Shown: one piece after another, positions 48,646-61,782 of the stretch
Layout of the letters: each line of letters starts with the position of its first letter
How positions within the stretch are numbered: position 1 is the first letter of the stretch
DNA from: Rhyacophila brunnea
Taxonomy: Eukaryota; Arthropoda; Insecta; Trichoptera; Rhyacophilidae
NCBI GenBank assembly: GCA_022495005.1
Contig: JAGYXB010000508.1
Location: 868,001 to 932,000 of the forward strand
DNA length: 64,000 bases
Direction: 5' to 3'
Made by a program: the position numbers and the translations under genes
The notes under the pieces: generated by a model
Seen by the model: only the letters and a program-made list of their open reading frames with translations
Database searches by the model: none
What the model was told of the DNA's origin: nothing

Positions 48646-50343
48646 TTGAAAGAGTTATCGGGATTTAAAAACGATTTTTTTTAATATCTACTATATTATA
48701 ATAATTGTACATAGTACCCGGACTAAAATAACAGTACAAAATATTGAGTTGTATTATGTTGAGTGCACGTATTTCACGAAAATATATTTTTTAATAGAAG
48801 TGTTTTTAAAGTGTTTTATAGTGAATACGTGCAATACTAAAATAATGATTCATCCCACAAAGATTTGAATAGTTTAATTCAATTTGAATTATAAAGAAAA
48901 ATCATTCTAGATTGAATCGCACCATTAATTCAAATATCAAAATTTTGAGTTGTTTCTTTAAAGAATTATAGTATCGATTTGTTGAGTATGAAATGATATT
49001 GTATTGCAAATATGGTAAGTATATTTTCAATATTTTTTGCAAGAAAATACCTGAATTTGAAATGACAAGTGGCTATTTTTTGCACTACATAATAATATTA
49101 TATGAACGAAAATGTTCTTATTTAGTTCTTTAAGTGCTGTATCAATCATGACTAACAATATGTAAGAACACTTACCGATCAAATCGTTGTACATACATTT
49201 ATGATTGGAAAATGGTAACGGTCACGGTCAAGCAAAAAATGTACTAATAATAATTTATAAGCATGGCAATACAGCGGCTGAGTTTTTACAGCCGCCATTA
49301 GGGTATGAAAAGACTAAAAGAAAACTATATTCAGCGATATCTCAAAGAGAACATATGCGCGCTGTGGAAAGATTGACGATAACAAATAGTGACGCTGACA
49401 AAGAAATTTATTAAGGTATTTAAATATACGTCTTCATATATATACTAGCTAAATATTCTAATGCCTATTATGGATCTGTCACGAAACGTTTCAACAACTG
49501 AATTGTATGTACTGTAACCTGTAACCATAGCCACGAGTCAAGAGAATAGTGTGTTAAATTATAACAAGCAATTTTTAAATGTTTGATATCCCGATATTTC
49601 AGATATTTTATCATTAGCATAATATTACATAAGTATTATAATATTATATTTCAATACACATTTAATTTAATTACAAATTAGGGTTTCTGGAATATATCAC
49701 ATAACATGTAGACTTATTCATTTCTAAAGTTGAGTAAGAGGGTTTTAGCGGAATATTGTGAATAATATAGGTACTGAATTCCTTGTTAAAAAATTGCTTA
49801 TTGAAAAAATAACCTAAATACTCAAGCAATTTTACACATATAGATTTTCGTATAATTTTGTTTTATACGGTCACAATGATTTGCCTATTTATTGCTGGGT
49901 AGTACTGCATTATCAATAACACATGGTACGAGTAATTCATTTTTGAGATTTTGGTATTTTAAATTAAACGATTAATAATATAATAATTATGTAGCTTAAT
50001 ATTTAAAAAATACATGTATGAAATTTCATTTACAGCTTAATGAATTAGCAATTTTCATAATTTAATTAAAATATTTGTACTTAGATTTTTTCTATTATCT
50101 CAATCTTTATCTGTACTTACTGTGATAAATTAGCTTCAGAGTGAGAAAAAGTTACGGAATCATATCTTATTTATCGAAATGAATCCAATACCTGCGGTAT
50201 GACATAGACAGGCAGTAAGTTTAAATAATTAAATCAAAGGATTATATATGAAATTATGTAAAAGAGCAAGTCATAGAATCATATTAAACTAACAAATTCA
50301 GATAGATGCTGAATAGCTAATTATAAATAAATAATTTCATTAC

Positions 50344-50450
50344 CTTGACGCATGAATGCAATGGTACTACGCCTAGGTCTTGTGCACAAACTGTTAGCCA
50401 ATAATGGTCTCGTGTTTCCGTATCCAATACAGCCAGTGTGCGTATTTGTC
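50344..50450 (-). CDS. kug: Fat-like cadherin, internal exon (end of a cadherin repeat)
   Basis: A 107-bp exon: acceptor CTTTTTCAG before GACAAATACG at 50450, donor GTCAAG|GTAATG after 50344. The first two bases finish a codon begun in the previous exon (GGA, glycine, if that exon ends in G, the usual TG or SG before this strand). The product QIRTLAVLDTETRDHYWL then TVCAQDLGVVPLHSCVK is the second half of a cadherin repeat: LDxExxxxYxLxVxAxD with the GxxPL turn. It ends in phase 0 and joins directly to VYVVVEDEND of the next exon. It is recognisable only from frame and motifs, being too short to be an obvious open frame. The VVPL turn and join are typical of the FAT/kugelei subgroup. Confidence 0.88.
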
Positions 50451-50668
50451 CTGAAAAAGATAAAAACAAAATATTTTTGATAAAAGTCACAATTTTTGTA
50501 TGAATGGGATTAATAATGATATATAAACCTATCCGTTTTAATAACTCAGGTATAATAGATATTTTTTAAATATATGGTTATAAAATTATTAAAATCATAA
50601 TCATTTGCTTTGTGTATTTTTGATGAAATAAAAATCTTGATAATGTGATAGTGTATAAATAAAATATG

Positions 50669-50907
50669 GGTACTGTTCGGTTATCAGGAATACAGCGGAA
50701 AACACATTTTGAAAATACCCGATATACTGGATTATTTGTTAGTTTGGGTTAGGTTAGGTTAGGTTAAGTTGGGTTAGGTTAGGGTAAGTTAAGTTATGTT
50801 AGGTTAGGTTAGGTTAGGTTTGGTAAGGTTAACCTAACAAATAATCCAGTTTATCAACTATTTTCAAATTGTGTTTTCCCCTGTATTCCTGATAACCGAA
50901 CAGTACC
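50669..50907. repeat. foldback element with a TTAGG-repeat core
   Basis: Arms of about 75 bp at 50669-50743 (starting GGTACTGTTCGGTTATCAGG) and 50834-50907 (the inverse, ending CCGAACAGTACC) are roughly 88% complementary. The roughly 90-base core is a degenerate run of GGTTA units (TTAGG telomere type), with variants such as AAGTT and TGGTA. The whole 239 bp forms one long palindrome-like unit; the innermost GTTAACC is palindromic. Confidence 0.88.
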
Positions 50908-53900
50908 AAAATATGTTTATTATAACTGTATATAAGAATATGTGAGTAAAATATTCTAATTATGGCTCAACTCATGAATCATAACCGAACTGTGTAGATA
51001 AAAATATGTATGTAAATAATATTTTAAAAACATGAAAACAATATGATAAATTTTGTCTTTATCGAATAAAATCTCTATCACATAATTTATAAAATTGTTT
51101 CTTTTAAAGTAATTTAAAACATACATTATTAATGTTTTGGCTAGATCATCAAGAACATGGTGGAGCAACGCTTCTGGTTAGTAGCTACTCATAATAGTAT
51201 GTTGTCCTTGTGCTTGTTTAGGAAATTTTGTGGTACTTGGACGATATTATTATACCCTTTTTAAAGTGGCCCTTTATAATACGAGTATGTTTTATGGTCG
51301 GTTACGTTTGCGCTTTATAGCCATGTTATGGGAATGATATCCTTGCTGGATTATTTGGTCGAACCGGTTTAGTTGATTTTTAACTAGGCCCTTCAAACAT
51401 CTTGATATTTTAGAACATTATCATATAACAATTTTCAATTCAATGACTATGGATAAAGTATAGTGATTAGGGGACAGAATTAATTTTAACCCCTAAATAA
51501 ATACACATTTATTATATTGTTAGTGATTGCTAACTAAATAGTTTTTCACGTGTATTTATAATTGTTCCAAAGCACGTTTTTAATTATACATTTATTTATT
51601 TAAAACATATGGTATACTCGTACATGATACTAAATAACATAATAATAATTCAAGATGTTAACAACATGATATTTAGATTACAAATAAGAGGTTAAGCATG
51701 TTATAATAAAAATACAAAAGGAAGGAAAAAATAAACAATAATAGATATATATATTTAGTTTTTTTTAGTAAAATACATAGCTAAATTATATACGTCTCTG
51801 GGGTGCGTATTGGATAGCCATGCATATATTGATATCTGATAAACCTGACACGAGGTAACAAGTATAATACAGAATAGGTCATGTTTACGACTGCGCAAAT
51901 TCATTTTTTTCAGAACATCAGGATTGGAAACCATCCCATGTGATTGATGGCAGAAAAAAAATAGTATATGAACAAAAGTGACCCACGGACTTCAAGAGAG
52001 TGAAAAGTGAGCATGTCTTGAAGAAAGGCAGTCGGAAAATACTCGATTGGGGAGTTATTGAAAGGAAAATCGTTACAAATGTTCAAATAAGCTATTAAAA
52101 AATCTCAACTGTGCTGTGAAATACCTTTCATCTGAAATAAAGGTGAAAATACTAAATTGCTATAACCTACCTGTATGGAGATTATGAGTATATAAAAAGA
52201 GAAAGAAAGGTTTTGTATGAAAAGTTATTGACTTGATATAAACTTTGTACAACTTACATTATATTCATATTGTGTAGTATCTAGAAGTATTAAATATAAT
52301 TACATTAATGTTTTCTGTAAATGTAAATAAATTTAATTCAATTATTTTTAAACATTTTATAGAATACTGTATTTATTTTGGGCATACTATAAGAAATGGT
52401 AAATACCATATGCTGTATCTAATCATTTAAAAAAGAATATAAATATATTATTGTAATATCAGTAGAAGAGAAACCTCCTGATTGGAAAACCCTAAAAAAT
52501 CATTCATTATCGGCATATTATAACCACTGATCAGAACAACTGCACGAAAGCAAGACGATACGGTGACTACGGAATTGTGATCACAAGATGTTATAACTAC
52601 TTTACAACTTGTGATTTTAAAGTATAAGCTCCTTTTTTACTCCCATCACACAGTATTGACGTTATATAAACTCTTAAAAAAATATTAAGTAAAGTGATTA
52701 ATTTTTAATATATTATACTTATACAAATGTAGGTTTTTATTATTCGTTATTATATAATCAAGCTCGTTAATTTTCATTACATCTGTAGTATTTTTTAAAT
52801 AGTGAGTCGATGAAAAATATTCATAATCATTATTTTGTAGTTAAATAGAATTTCGCAATACTTTAAATGAAATTTTATAATCAGTAAGGAATTTTCCCTA
52901 ACATTATTGTATAATATAATATAATTAAATTAATTATTAATTACAGAAATGGTTATTCGATTTAATAATATATTCAAGAAATTTTCAGCTTGTTTTAATT
53001 AATGAATTATAATTAATAAATCTTTCTACACCGAAGCATCATTAACCCAATACCTTGAAATTTTGAGTTGTTTCCTTATATAATCTTAGTTCTGGAAATG
53101 CTATCCTTTTTCTAGGAATAGATTTAAATAAAAATTATTTTACTGTAATAAACACTATTATATTATTATTGATAAAAAAAACTTGCTCAAATTATTTTTC
53201 GATGAATTTATGTTGTCAAAATAGTTAAATAGTAGACAGCTGCTATATTATTTATTGCTATAGAAAGCGGCAATCTTACCTAGCGGATTTCCTTAATTTT
53301 CGTAGGTCAAAAGTTACGTACGGTCATAAGTCATTTCCCATACGGTCAGTGAATTATTAATAATAATGTTTACCTACATTTCGCTTTATCATAATGCTAA
53401 GCGTAGGCCCAGAATGGTTTTTTGGAGGATTACATTTTCCCAGTTAATCCGTGGATTAAATAGCTTATCTTTTATATATTTTTTCAGCAATATTTTTAAC
53501 GGTTCATTTCACACATAGCATGGGTCTTATTTATAGTACTATAACTTAAACAAAACACCAGATTAAACGTTTAACTTACGTCTTTCACAAAACCTATAGC
53601 TACTATGTAAAACTTGGACACCTGGAATTCTGGGATTCCACACAATTTCTTGATTATTAAATCCGTTATTGAAAAAAATTATATCCTAAAATTTCATATA
53701 TTTATGTCATTTGATAAAGCGTAATTGAAAGATTACAACAAATTTATGCACAATAATTAAATATCGAAAACTCGAAAAAATATCATTAATTTTATTACTT
53801 TGATGGTGTTACGATACATATTTTATTACAAATAAAATAATATTATTATCAAAAATTGTTTTTATTAAATCATCAACATAAAAAAATATTATTCAATTCG

Positions 53901-56128
53901 TCATTTATTGTTTTTTTTTGGCATAAATTCATTTTTTTTTGAGAAATTCCATAATTTGAAATAACCACAAAAACATACATTCTATATATATAAAAAAATC
54001 AATTACAACTCAAACTCACATATTTTTTTTGAACCATTGATCTGGCAAATACTCCGGGAATAAAACATTCTAATTCCGCAATTTAGGACCAAAATTCCTT
54101 TTCTAGATAATTATAATCCCTAGTGTGTTTTAACATTAAGTTTGTTTATAATAACTGGTACCTACTGCTTAAGTTGGTACAACTTGAATTCGAATAATAT
54201 TATAGATATATGATTGCTTCCTAATGCAGCTGACATTTTAGTAATTAGGTCATAATTGGCTGATATGTTTGGTATAACTCACAAGTTAAGCTATCGATAT
54301 TACCTAATGCATTGGGTAAGAGAAGTTTTAATTGGAACCCTGGCACTACGTCTAATATCAAACATAACATCTAGCAATGTCATATTCGATATATATATAT
54401 ATAGAGCTATGTTTTGAATTAACAGATTTAAATGTTATGTACTTACTTACATTATAATAAATGTTAGTAGGTATAAATGTTAAGCAAAATAATACATACG
54501 AATTCCGTTAACAAATCTGTGTGCCAGTAAAACAAAACTATATATTATACGCAATAAAGCATAATATTACAAACTTCCATGCTTTATTCAAAACACACGA
54601 AAGCTTTTAACCGTCTACTGTCCTAGCTTTGTTCTCACCAAGGACCCATGCTACTGAAAAGCAAAAACTTAGCTCATTAATTAACTTGCCCAAAAATTGC
54701 TCAGTTCATTAATTAAAAAAAAAAAACGAATGAACATAATAACGGTATTAAATTTGGAATATTTTAATTATTTCATTTTGTTTGTAAAATCCAATGCCAA
54801 ATTCTCAATTTGTAAAATCTCTGTGAAGTAATGTGTTATATGTTTGGTATCTCTCTCAAATGTCTAACATCGTGTTTATCATATCAAACACAGTAATTTA
54901 CTTAAATAGCAGAAACGATAATTAACTAAACACGTCATATTGTATCAATAAATCTACAATCGGCTCGGTATTGATATTTCCACATAATATGATTAATAAT
55001 TATTATTGTAATGTGTAATGCGTGTTATTATAATATTTAATAGGTATTTATGATAATATTATGAACACCAATATAATATGCAGAAATTCAATGGTCATTA
55101 GGTTAATACCACAACCATTAGTATTGATGAAAACTTAGATTAAATATTTGAACTAAAGTAAAATTATTAATTAATACTCGTAGCTAGGTACTTAAATCTT
55201 TTCATAATATATTTTTTTTACCATATATAATATACAATATGAAGTGAGAAAGAAATAATCAAGTACGTGCAATACTAAAAACAACGATATCCTAATATTT
55301 TTTTTACCGGAATATAGTACTTTCTTAAGTATCTACTCTATTAACTTTTGTTCTTTGATATATTTCTTTTAAAAGTATAATTTAATACTGAATAATATTA
55401 AAATAATGGGTGTAGCACGATTTGCCTACGGAACAACTGGGTGATATGCAATTGAATGAAATTCGAAAATAAAAAGACGTTTGTGAATTATAGGCATTGT
55501 TAAAATATATTATATTTAATTACTATGTACATTTAAATTATTATATTATTATTTAATACTATATGAGAATTTGAATGTGCACACATAAATAATGATTTAA
55601 TTGAACGAGAAGAGATATGAGAGCTATTTTATTTTTATATAAAGCCTCTGGCATGATAATTCTCAATCCGTAGTAAAAAAAACATTATGTTCAGAGCAAA
55701 ATGAATAAAAACTACTAAGTAGTAGATATAAACTGATTAAAATCAAACTGAATGTTTTTTATTTTATTCAAAAGTGCGGCGCCCAATTATCCTGGCGTCC
55801 AGTTGTCTCATTGCCAAAATACTACGAGTATCATACATATAATGTTGAAAAATCAATGGAATTAAAACAATAAATATAAATTTGTGTTTATATAATTTTG
55901 AAGTGAGTCGTAGATCCTTTTAAATGAATATAAATACTTTTCACCAAAAACTACATATAAATAATATTTCAAAGCTTAACTCTTGCAATATAAACTAATG
56001 ACCATACGATGAATATCATATAAGTATTTTTTTCCTAATGTAACAATCATAAACCTTAAATTAGATTTTTATTATATAGTCCTAAGATTATGTAGGTGAA
56101 CGTATTTATTAATTAATTGAAAAAAAAA

Positions 56129-56345
56129 TCACGCGCGTTAACATGATCTTACTCCCTACTTTATTTATCGTTTGTTAATTTATGGCTACGGCCGTATGTT
56201 GTAGCTTATCCACTGGGAAATGCCAATAGAAATGGCGTATTTCAAAAAAATACTATTAGGTCAATAATTATTAAAAAGCAATCATTATTCGTAGGATATT
56301 TTGAATTTGAATGGTCAAAGACATAGCCTATAATCAGTATCTTTA
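56129..56345 (+). repeat. dispersed repeat family C, partial copy
   Basis: About 80% similar to 57660-57885, sharing CATGATCTTACTCCCT, TTTATCGTTTGT, TTATGGCTACGGCCG and AATGGCGTATTTCAAAAAAA. It lacks the left hairpin arm present in the 57562 copy. Confidence 0.8.
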
Positions 56346-57139
56346 GAATTATCTCATACAATAATATATAACATTTAGTATGGCGAAAACTGTGAGAACA
56401 TTCACAGTTAAAAATACAATTGAAGAAATATTGAGAATTAATCCCCTATCGTTCCAGTTACCAAAGATTGTAAATGTTTTTTTTATATTATTTATTTTAG
56501 ATGTTGTTCTTTAGAACACTTTGCCAAAGGGATTTGTGTTACCCGCCTCTGCTTGAGTAAACATCAAAGTTAAAGGCAATCACAGAGTTTACTTTGTCAC
56601 ATCGAGTGGAGTGTGATGAAACAATCTAATTGAAAACATTTTATTTTCCATTTGTTAAAAAAACGTTGCATTAAGGTCTTACTCATCAATTTGCTGATAT
56701 TGAGGTCAGCCCTTGACAGGGCAAACACAGTCACATCGATTTATTGAAATAATAATGTTTACAATCTATTTTATTCGTAAAATACGCCTTCCATGAAAGC
56801 TGCCACAGCAAAGAAATGTTATTTCACGCAATAATTCATTTATAAATACAACAATGGAATCTAATTAAAAAATACTATTTATTAGTTTTCGAATCTATTT
56901 TGAAATGACAAAATGAATTGAGCACTATTGCTGACTCTAACGTTCCTAAATCTTGTGTAAAAAAATATTCGAAAGTGTAAGGATGTCACTAATAAATTTG
57001 ATTAACGGACAAAAACTATATAATTGATAGTATTAGTACCTACCTACCTTAATTAATTAAAAATTGATTGATTTTACATTGGCTGAATTTGAAAACACCT
57101 CGGATAATGTACATATTTTAATTGAATTATATTGCATGA

Positions 57140-57330
57140 CTCATGGATATAACGATAGTTTAAAGAATAAAAGTACTCACCCTGAATGATGTGGGCCCGA
57201 ATCCCATTCGGTCAAACTTTTTTCCAGGACTTTTTCTATGTTATAATATGTTTCTTAGTTTTTTAAAAACTATGTATTTCAAATAATTAGAAAGATGGTT
57301 AATTGGGATTATAGAAATTTGTAAAACTGA
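57140..57330 (+). repeat. tRNA-derived SINE copy
   Basis: A-box-like ACGATAGTTTAAAGAATA (from about 57152) and B box GTGGGCCCGAATCCCA (57191-57206), followed by an AT-rich tail. Same GATAGYTTAA head type as the copies at 37110 and 37461. Confidence 0.5.
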
Positions 57331-57561
57331 AATATCTTTTTATCGTAATCATGAAATCAGTTCGTTATTTTCACCATTTAGTTTAAAGAAGTTTCAATTC
57401 TACCGATCATGCATAATAAGCTTGAACTCAATTTCAGAACTCATTTTCAGAATTCAATCAGTAGAATTGACAGAACAATATTTTTTTCAATAGATACTTT
57501 TAAAAGTCTTTTTATATTATACAATTTTTATCACAGAGTTAACAATATGAAATATTGAAAA

Positions 57562-57704
57562 ACGATAAATGAAGTAGGGAGAAAGATCATGTTAACGCGC
57601 GTGTTCGAACATGTACCTAACCGAAAAAAAATTATTTTTTTAAAAACGGTACATGTTCAAACACGCGTGTTACCATGATCTTACTCCCTGCATCATTTAT
57701 CGTT
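57562..57704. repeat. long hairpin (terminal palindrome of repeat family C)
   Basis: The arms at 57562-57617 and 57648-57704 are nearly complementary (ACGATAAATGAAGTAGGGAG against CTCCCTGCATCATTTATCGT; GTTCGAACATGTACC against GGTACATGTTCAAAC) around a 30-base AT-rich loop. Family C sequence continues to the right to about 57885. Confidence 0.88.
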
Positions 57705-58096
57705 TGTCAATTTATGGCTACGGCCGCATGTTGTAGCTTAACCACTGGGAAATACCAATAGAAATGGCGTATTTCAAAAAAATACTACCCCATTCTTAGG
57801 TCAATAATTATTATAACGCAATCATTATTCGGAGGATGTTTATCATATTTTAATGGGCAAAGACATAGATTATAATCAGTATCTTTAGAATTATCTTCAA
57901 ATGTGTTAATCGTGTCCATTTTTTAAATAATAAAATGCCTAATTCTTGTCAAATTTGGGATCACAAAGATTATAAAATATATTTTTTTATCGTAAATATG
58001 TCACTATAATATAATGTTAAAATTAATTTTACTAATAGTTTTGTAAATGCGTGTAAAATTTAAAGATCTAAAAAATATTACCAACAATGCACATGG

Positions 58097-58333
58097 ATGT
58101 ACCGAAATATGACTATATTCTAAATCATTAGAGCGAGAGGTATAAAAGAATATTATTTTATGTAATACAAATACTTTATGCAGTCATCAAATGTTTAAAA
58201 TAAATATATAGGATAATAAGGCTTCACAATTATATAAATAGACTATCTACAACGTTTAAGGAATGTCCAGGATCATGCTTTGAAAATAGCATAAAAGCTC
58301 CATTTTCACATACGCTGAGCATGTGGGCCGTTA
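58097..58333 (+). repeat. dispersed repeat family B, second copy
   Basis: Counterpart of 41657-41892, but uninterrupted here by the 41895 transposon. It runs on through GGGCCGTTAATTGTAATAAT into the tandemly duplicated unit. Confidence 0.85.
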
Positions 58334-59019
58334 ATTGTAATAATAAGATGTCATAGTAATAATTTAGAAATGGTTTGATTAGTTTGAATTGGTTTTGGTT
58401 TTATCTCGTTCAAATAAATGGTGACATTTTTAGCTGACTATAATATGCTTAAAATGTCATATAATATTTTTTATAAAAATAAAATGATCTTGAAATAAGA
58501 TTATGTATCTAAATTATACGGTGACAGTAAATATGCTAAAATGCGATATAATATTTTAAAACTTATATAGAATTAAATTAAAAAAAGGTGATTCGAATAT
58601 AATGCAGACAGCTACCAAAATTTTGGAGATATTTGAGTAAGAAATATTTTTATACGTACTCCATTTTCACATACGCTGAGCATGTGGGCCGTTAATTGTA
58701 ATAATAAGATGTCATAGTAATAATTTAGAAATGGTTTGATTAGTTTGAATTGGTTTTGGTTTTATCTCGTTCAAATAAATGGTGACATTTTTAGCTGACT
58801 ATAATATGCTTAAAATGTCATATAATATTTTTTATAAAAATAAAATGATCTTGAAATAAGATTATGTATCTAAATTATACGGTGACAGTAAATATGCTAA
58901 AATGCGATATAATATTTTAAAACTTATATAGAATTAAATTAAAAAAAGGTGATTCGAATATAATGCAGACAGCTACCAAAATTTTGGAGATATTTGAGTA
59001 AGAAATATTTTTATACGTA
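58298..59019. repeat. 361-bp tandem duplication, two units with no difference seen
   Basis: Unit 1 is 58298-58658 and unit 2 is 58659-59019. Both start CTCCATTTTCACATACGCTG and end GAAATATTTTTATACGTA. I compared them by eye along their length and saw no difference. The first unit overlaps the right part of repeat family B. Such identity means a very recent duplication or an assembly artefact. Confidence 0.92.
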
Positions 59020-59705
59020 CTAACCTACTTAACTTTCAATGTGTGCAGTTAAATCGATTGAACTGTATTACTGCAGTACGGGAAGAAAATCAGTAAATAC
59101 ACTTTTCTATAAAATAAACTAGTAAGATATTTTCGCATTCGAATATGGGAAATTGGTTTTGTCAACATAAAAACCTTAATACTATACCCGTTGAATCATT
59201 CCACTTATTCTCTTTGTTGTTTTAAAAAAACGCGAAGAAATAAACATACTCGTATATTTTAATGTATATCACGAAAAGCTCATCATATATTTTTATTTAG
59301 TCTGGATGTTGTTTCTATAAATATGTATTTTTTCAATGACATATACCTACATATTATTATATGTTATTATATAACTTAATAGTAAAAATACAATAATTAG
59401 AAATTAACTTTGGTATTACTTTTATAATTTGGTACCTACTCAAATCAGGCATTGTTTTTCGGGAAGGTATAATGTTAACTTTTTTGAAAGCTTTTGGTTA
59501 CGTATTTTTTTATTTAATTAAAAAATTCATAAGATTTAAGAAAATAAAGAAATTCCTCATAATCATATTTGTAAGAAAAATATTTTTGAAAATATTTATT
59601 CCGAGCGCCAATATTAACAGAATATAAGATGGGTACCTACTACCTACAGTACCTACCACCCCAAATGCGTATAATAATAATAATTGTACGTGACATGTAT
59701 GCTAC

Positions 59706-59790
59706 AGATAGCTTAATAAGTGTAGATATGTAGATAGATCCATCATCTATGAATGCTGGTTTGATTCCCGATTGGTATACATATTTTTTC
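59706..59790 (+). repeat. tRNA-derived SINE head
   Basis: CAGATAGCTTAATAAGTG (from 59705) followed by B box GCTGGTTTGATTCCCG (about 59755-59770). It belongs to the GATAGCTTA head family. Confidence 0.55.
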
Positions 59791-59929
59791 TTTATTATAC
59801 ATGTGTCTGATGTGTGACAAATTGATTGTTTATTATGGGAAAGATAAAATATAATGCCCTTTGTTATATCCTATATTATGATGTTTTACATATGAGACTA
59901 TATTATGGTCAATGTTATTGACACAAAAT

Positions 59930-60411
59930 TTATATATGTATGAGAATGTATGGATGAGGATTTAGGTATGTATATTAGGTGAGTTTATATGTATAGTTTT
60001 TTAAAAATAATATTATAAAAAAGTTGGTACCAAGTAAGAGTATTATTAAAGACTAATATCTCATAAGTTAACTCCATTAATTATTTTTCTTAGAATTGAC
60101 AATTTACACCTCTTGTTATTCTTTATAAAAAAATAATGATCTATTATTAGGTTTTGACAATCTATTATAATATGCTATCGAGTGTATTGTTATTAATAAG
60201 ATAGGGTTTTTACTAATTAGGTTTTTTACTGACACTTCAACTATTCATAATTTGTTTATTGTATTTTTTTTGACCTTTGACTTGATAGTTAGGTAATGGA
60301 GTTTTTACCTACTTTATTGTATTGATTTATTATATAGTAGTGTTCGTTATCAGTGTGTGTTTATATGTGTACATGACGCATGAAGATGCCGAAAGGCGAA
60401 ACCTGGGTCGC
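59930..60411 (+). repeat. dispersed repeat family A, second copy, ending in a hammerhead-like motif
   Basis: Counterpart of 40917-41530 in the same orientation, shorter by several deletions. The right end (60380-60411) reads ATGAAGA, TGCC, GAAA, GGC, GAAAC, CTGG, GTC, which resembles a minimal hammerhead ribozyme core (see findings). Confidence 0.75.
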
Positions 60412-61782
60412 AAAAAACGACTTAAATGGAATAGTACAGAGCACGAATCCATTAAAATTTAAATTCAAATTCCTTCAAGTATCTTCAGTTGATAGTATTA
60501 ATAATAATATACTAAAGTAGTCATTATTTTTACATTACCGAAAAACAGCAATTAAGTATTCGAGTTTTTTTAAATAAATATTTATATAAGGTATAATATT
60601 TATTTTCATCGTAAGATACCTTGTTCATAAAGGTTTCAAAGTCTCTTTTTATAGATTCCTGGAAAGCATAAACATTTCATACGCCAGTGACAGTTCTGTT
60701 CATTTTATAATATCTCACAAATTTTCTTATAACATCCAACTTTTCCTTTTCCGCCACATTTCCCATTTTGATAATCTATGAAAACTTGTAATATTCCATT
60801 TTTCTTTGATCAAAGAAAATAATGAAAATGTATTGTTAGTCTCGATTTAAACAGGCGATTTTTTTTCATGGTTTTTTTTCGATAAGATAGTTGATGAAAA
60901 ATCTGAGATTTTTTAAAAAAATAATTCCATTTGCTTAGCAAAAAATAGCGCGGGAAAACTTTTTGTTTACGTATTTTGAAATTGAGTGCCTCTCAGTTGA
61001 TGGAAGCGTATCGACATATTGGCATCGAGATTTAAGCCACCCGCTTTATATGGAATAAATTGATTTTCTAAAATAAATTGAGTTCTTTTCGATGAAAAAA
61101 AATGAGACCAGATTTTTTTTATAACCGTTAAACCAATATTTTTTTTGATCGGATAACTAAATGCACAGTTTACAAGAAAATGAATTTTTGAAGTTGATTC
61201 TCGAGAAAGTCACTTAGAATATTATTAAACGAAAATAATATTGGGTGAAAGGTTTTCGAAATCAATATGTAAACGCAATTTTTAATAACTTACGTAGTCA
61301 TATATGAAAAAAAAGGTTTAATAATGATAAAGAGCAACGTTTTATGATTATTAGTAATATTATTGTTGAAGCGATGTTGAATAATTATTTTGTTTGTCAC
61401 GCCCACCAACGTTATTGTCACGCAATGAGCATATGGGTCGACGAGGATTGAGCTAGCAAAAGATTGCCGGGTTGTTGCGTAAAAAAATAATGCACATATT
61501 TGTATCTCAGAAACCATCAAATCAGAAATTTTACACGCATCAGTCACAATATTTTGCTTTTAAAAGACATGTAAGAGGAATATTAAAAATATTCAACTAT
61601 TTATAAAATGCCGTTTTAATTATTAGTTTTACCCAGGGTCTTTGAAAAAAAACAAACCCTGCTTTTAACAAATTATTCCAAATTTATACTACTTATACGA
61701 ATTTTTTATGTTGAATTAATTCAAAGTAATCTTATGTCTAATAAATTGAGTCTATAATTCGTCGTCTCTAATAAATCGTCGC

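Larger units (their letters stand above)
26174..50343 (-). other. intron of about 24 kb between cadherin exons
   Basis: Bounded by donor CAAG|GTAATG next to 50344 and acceptor ATCTAG next to 26173. The phase-0 join gives HSCVK-VYVVVEDEND, a continuous cadherin sequence, so no coding exon needs to be missing between them. It contains SINEs, inverted-repeat elements, the 41895-44248 transposon and a candidate nested exon at 44369-44542. In 28100-29500, 29620-30870, 31360-33290, 33430-34550, 35370-36880, 44570-46200 and 47240-48270 I see no gene. Confidence 0.75.

Noticed and set aside
49205..49414. 69-codon open frame on the plus strand with coding-like composition
   Set aside because: No domain recognised, no ATG at its beginning and no neighbouring frame continues it; kept out for lack of support.
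50744..50837. A true chromosome end or telomere
   Set aside because: The TTAGG run is short, degenerate, enclosed in inverted arms and has an exon 300 bp away, so it is interstitial.
51920..52200. Faint resemblance to a LINE (RTE-like) reverse-transcriptase tail around VKILNCYNLPVWRL
   Set aside because: One short block with stops around it; a profile search would be needed to support it.
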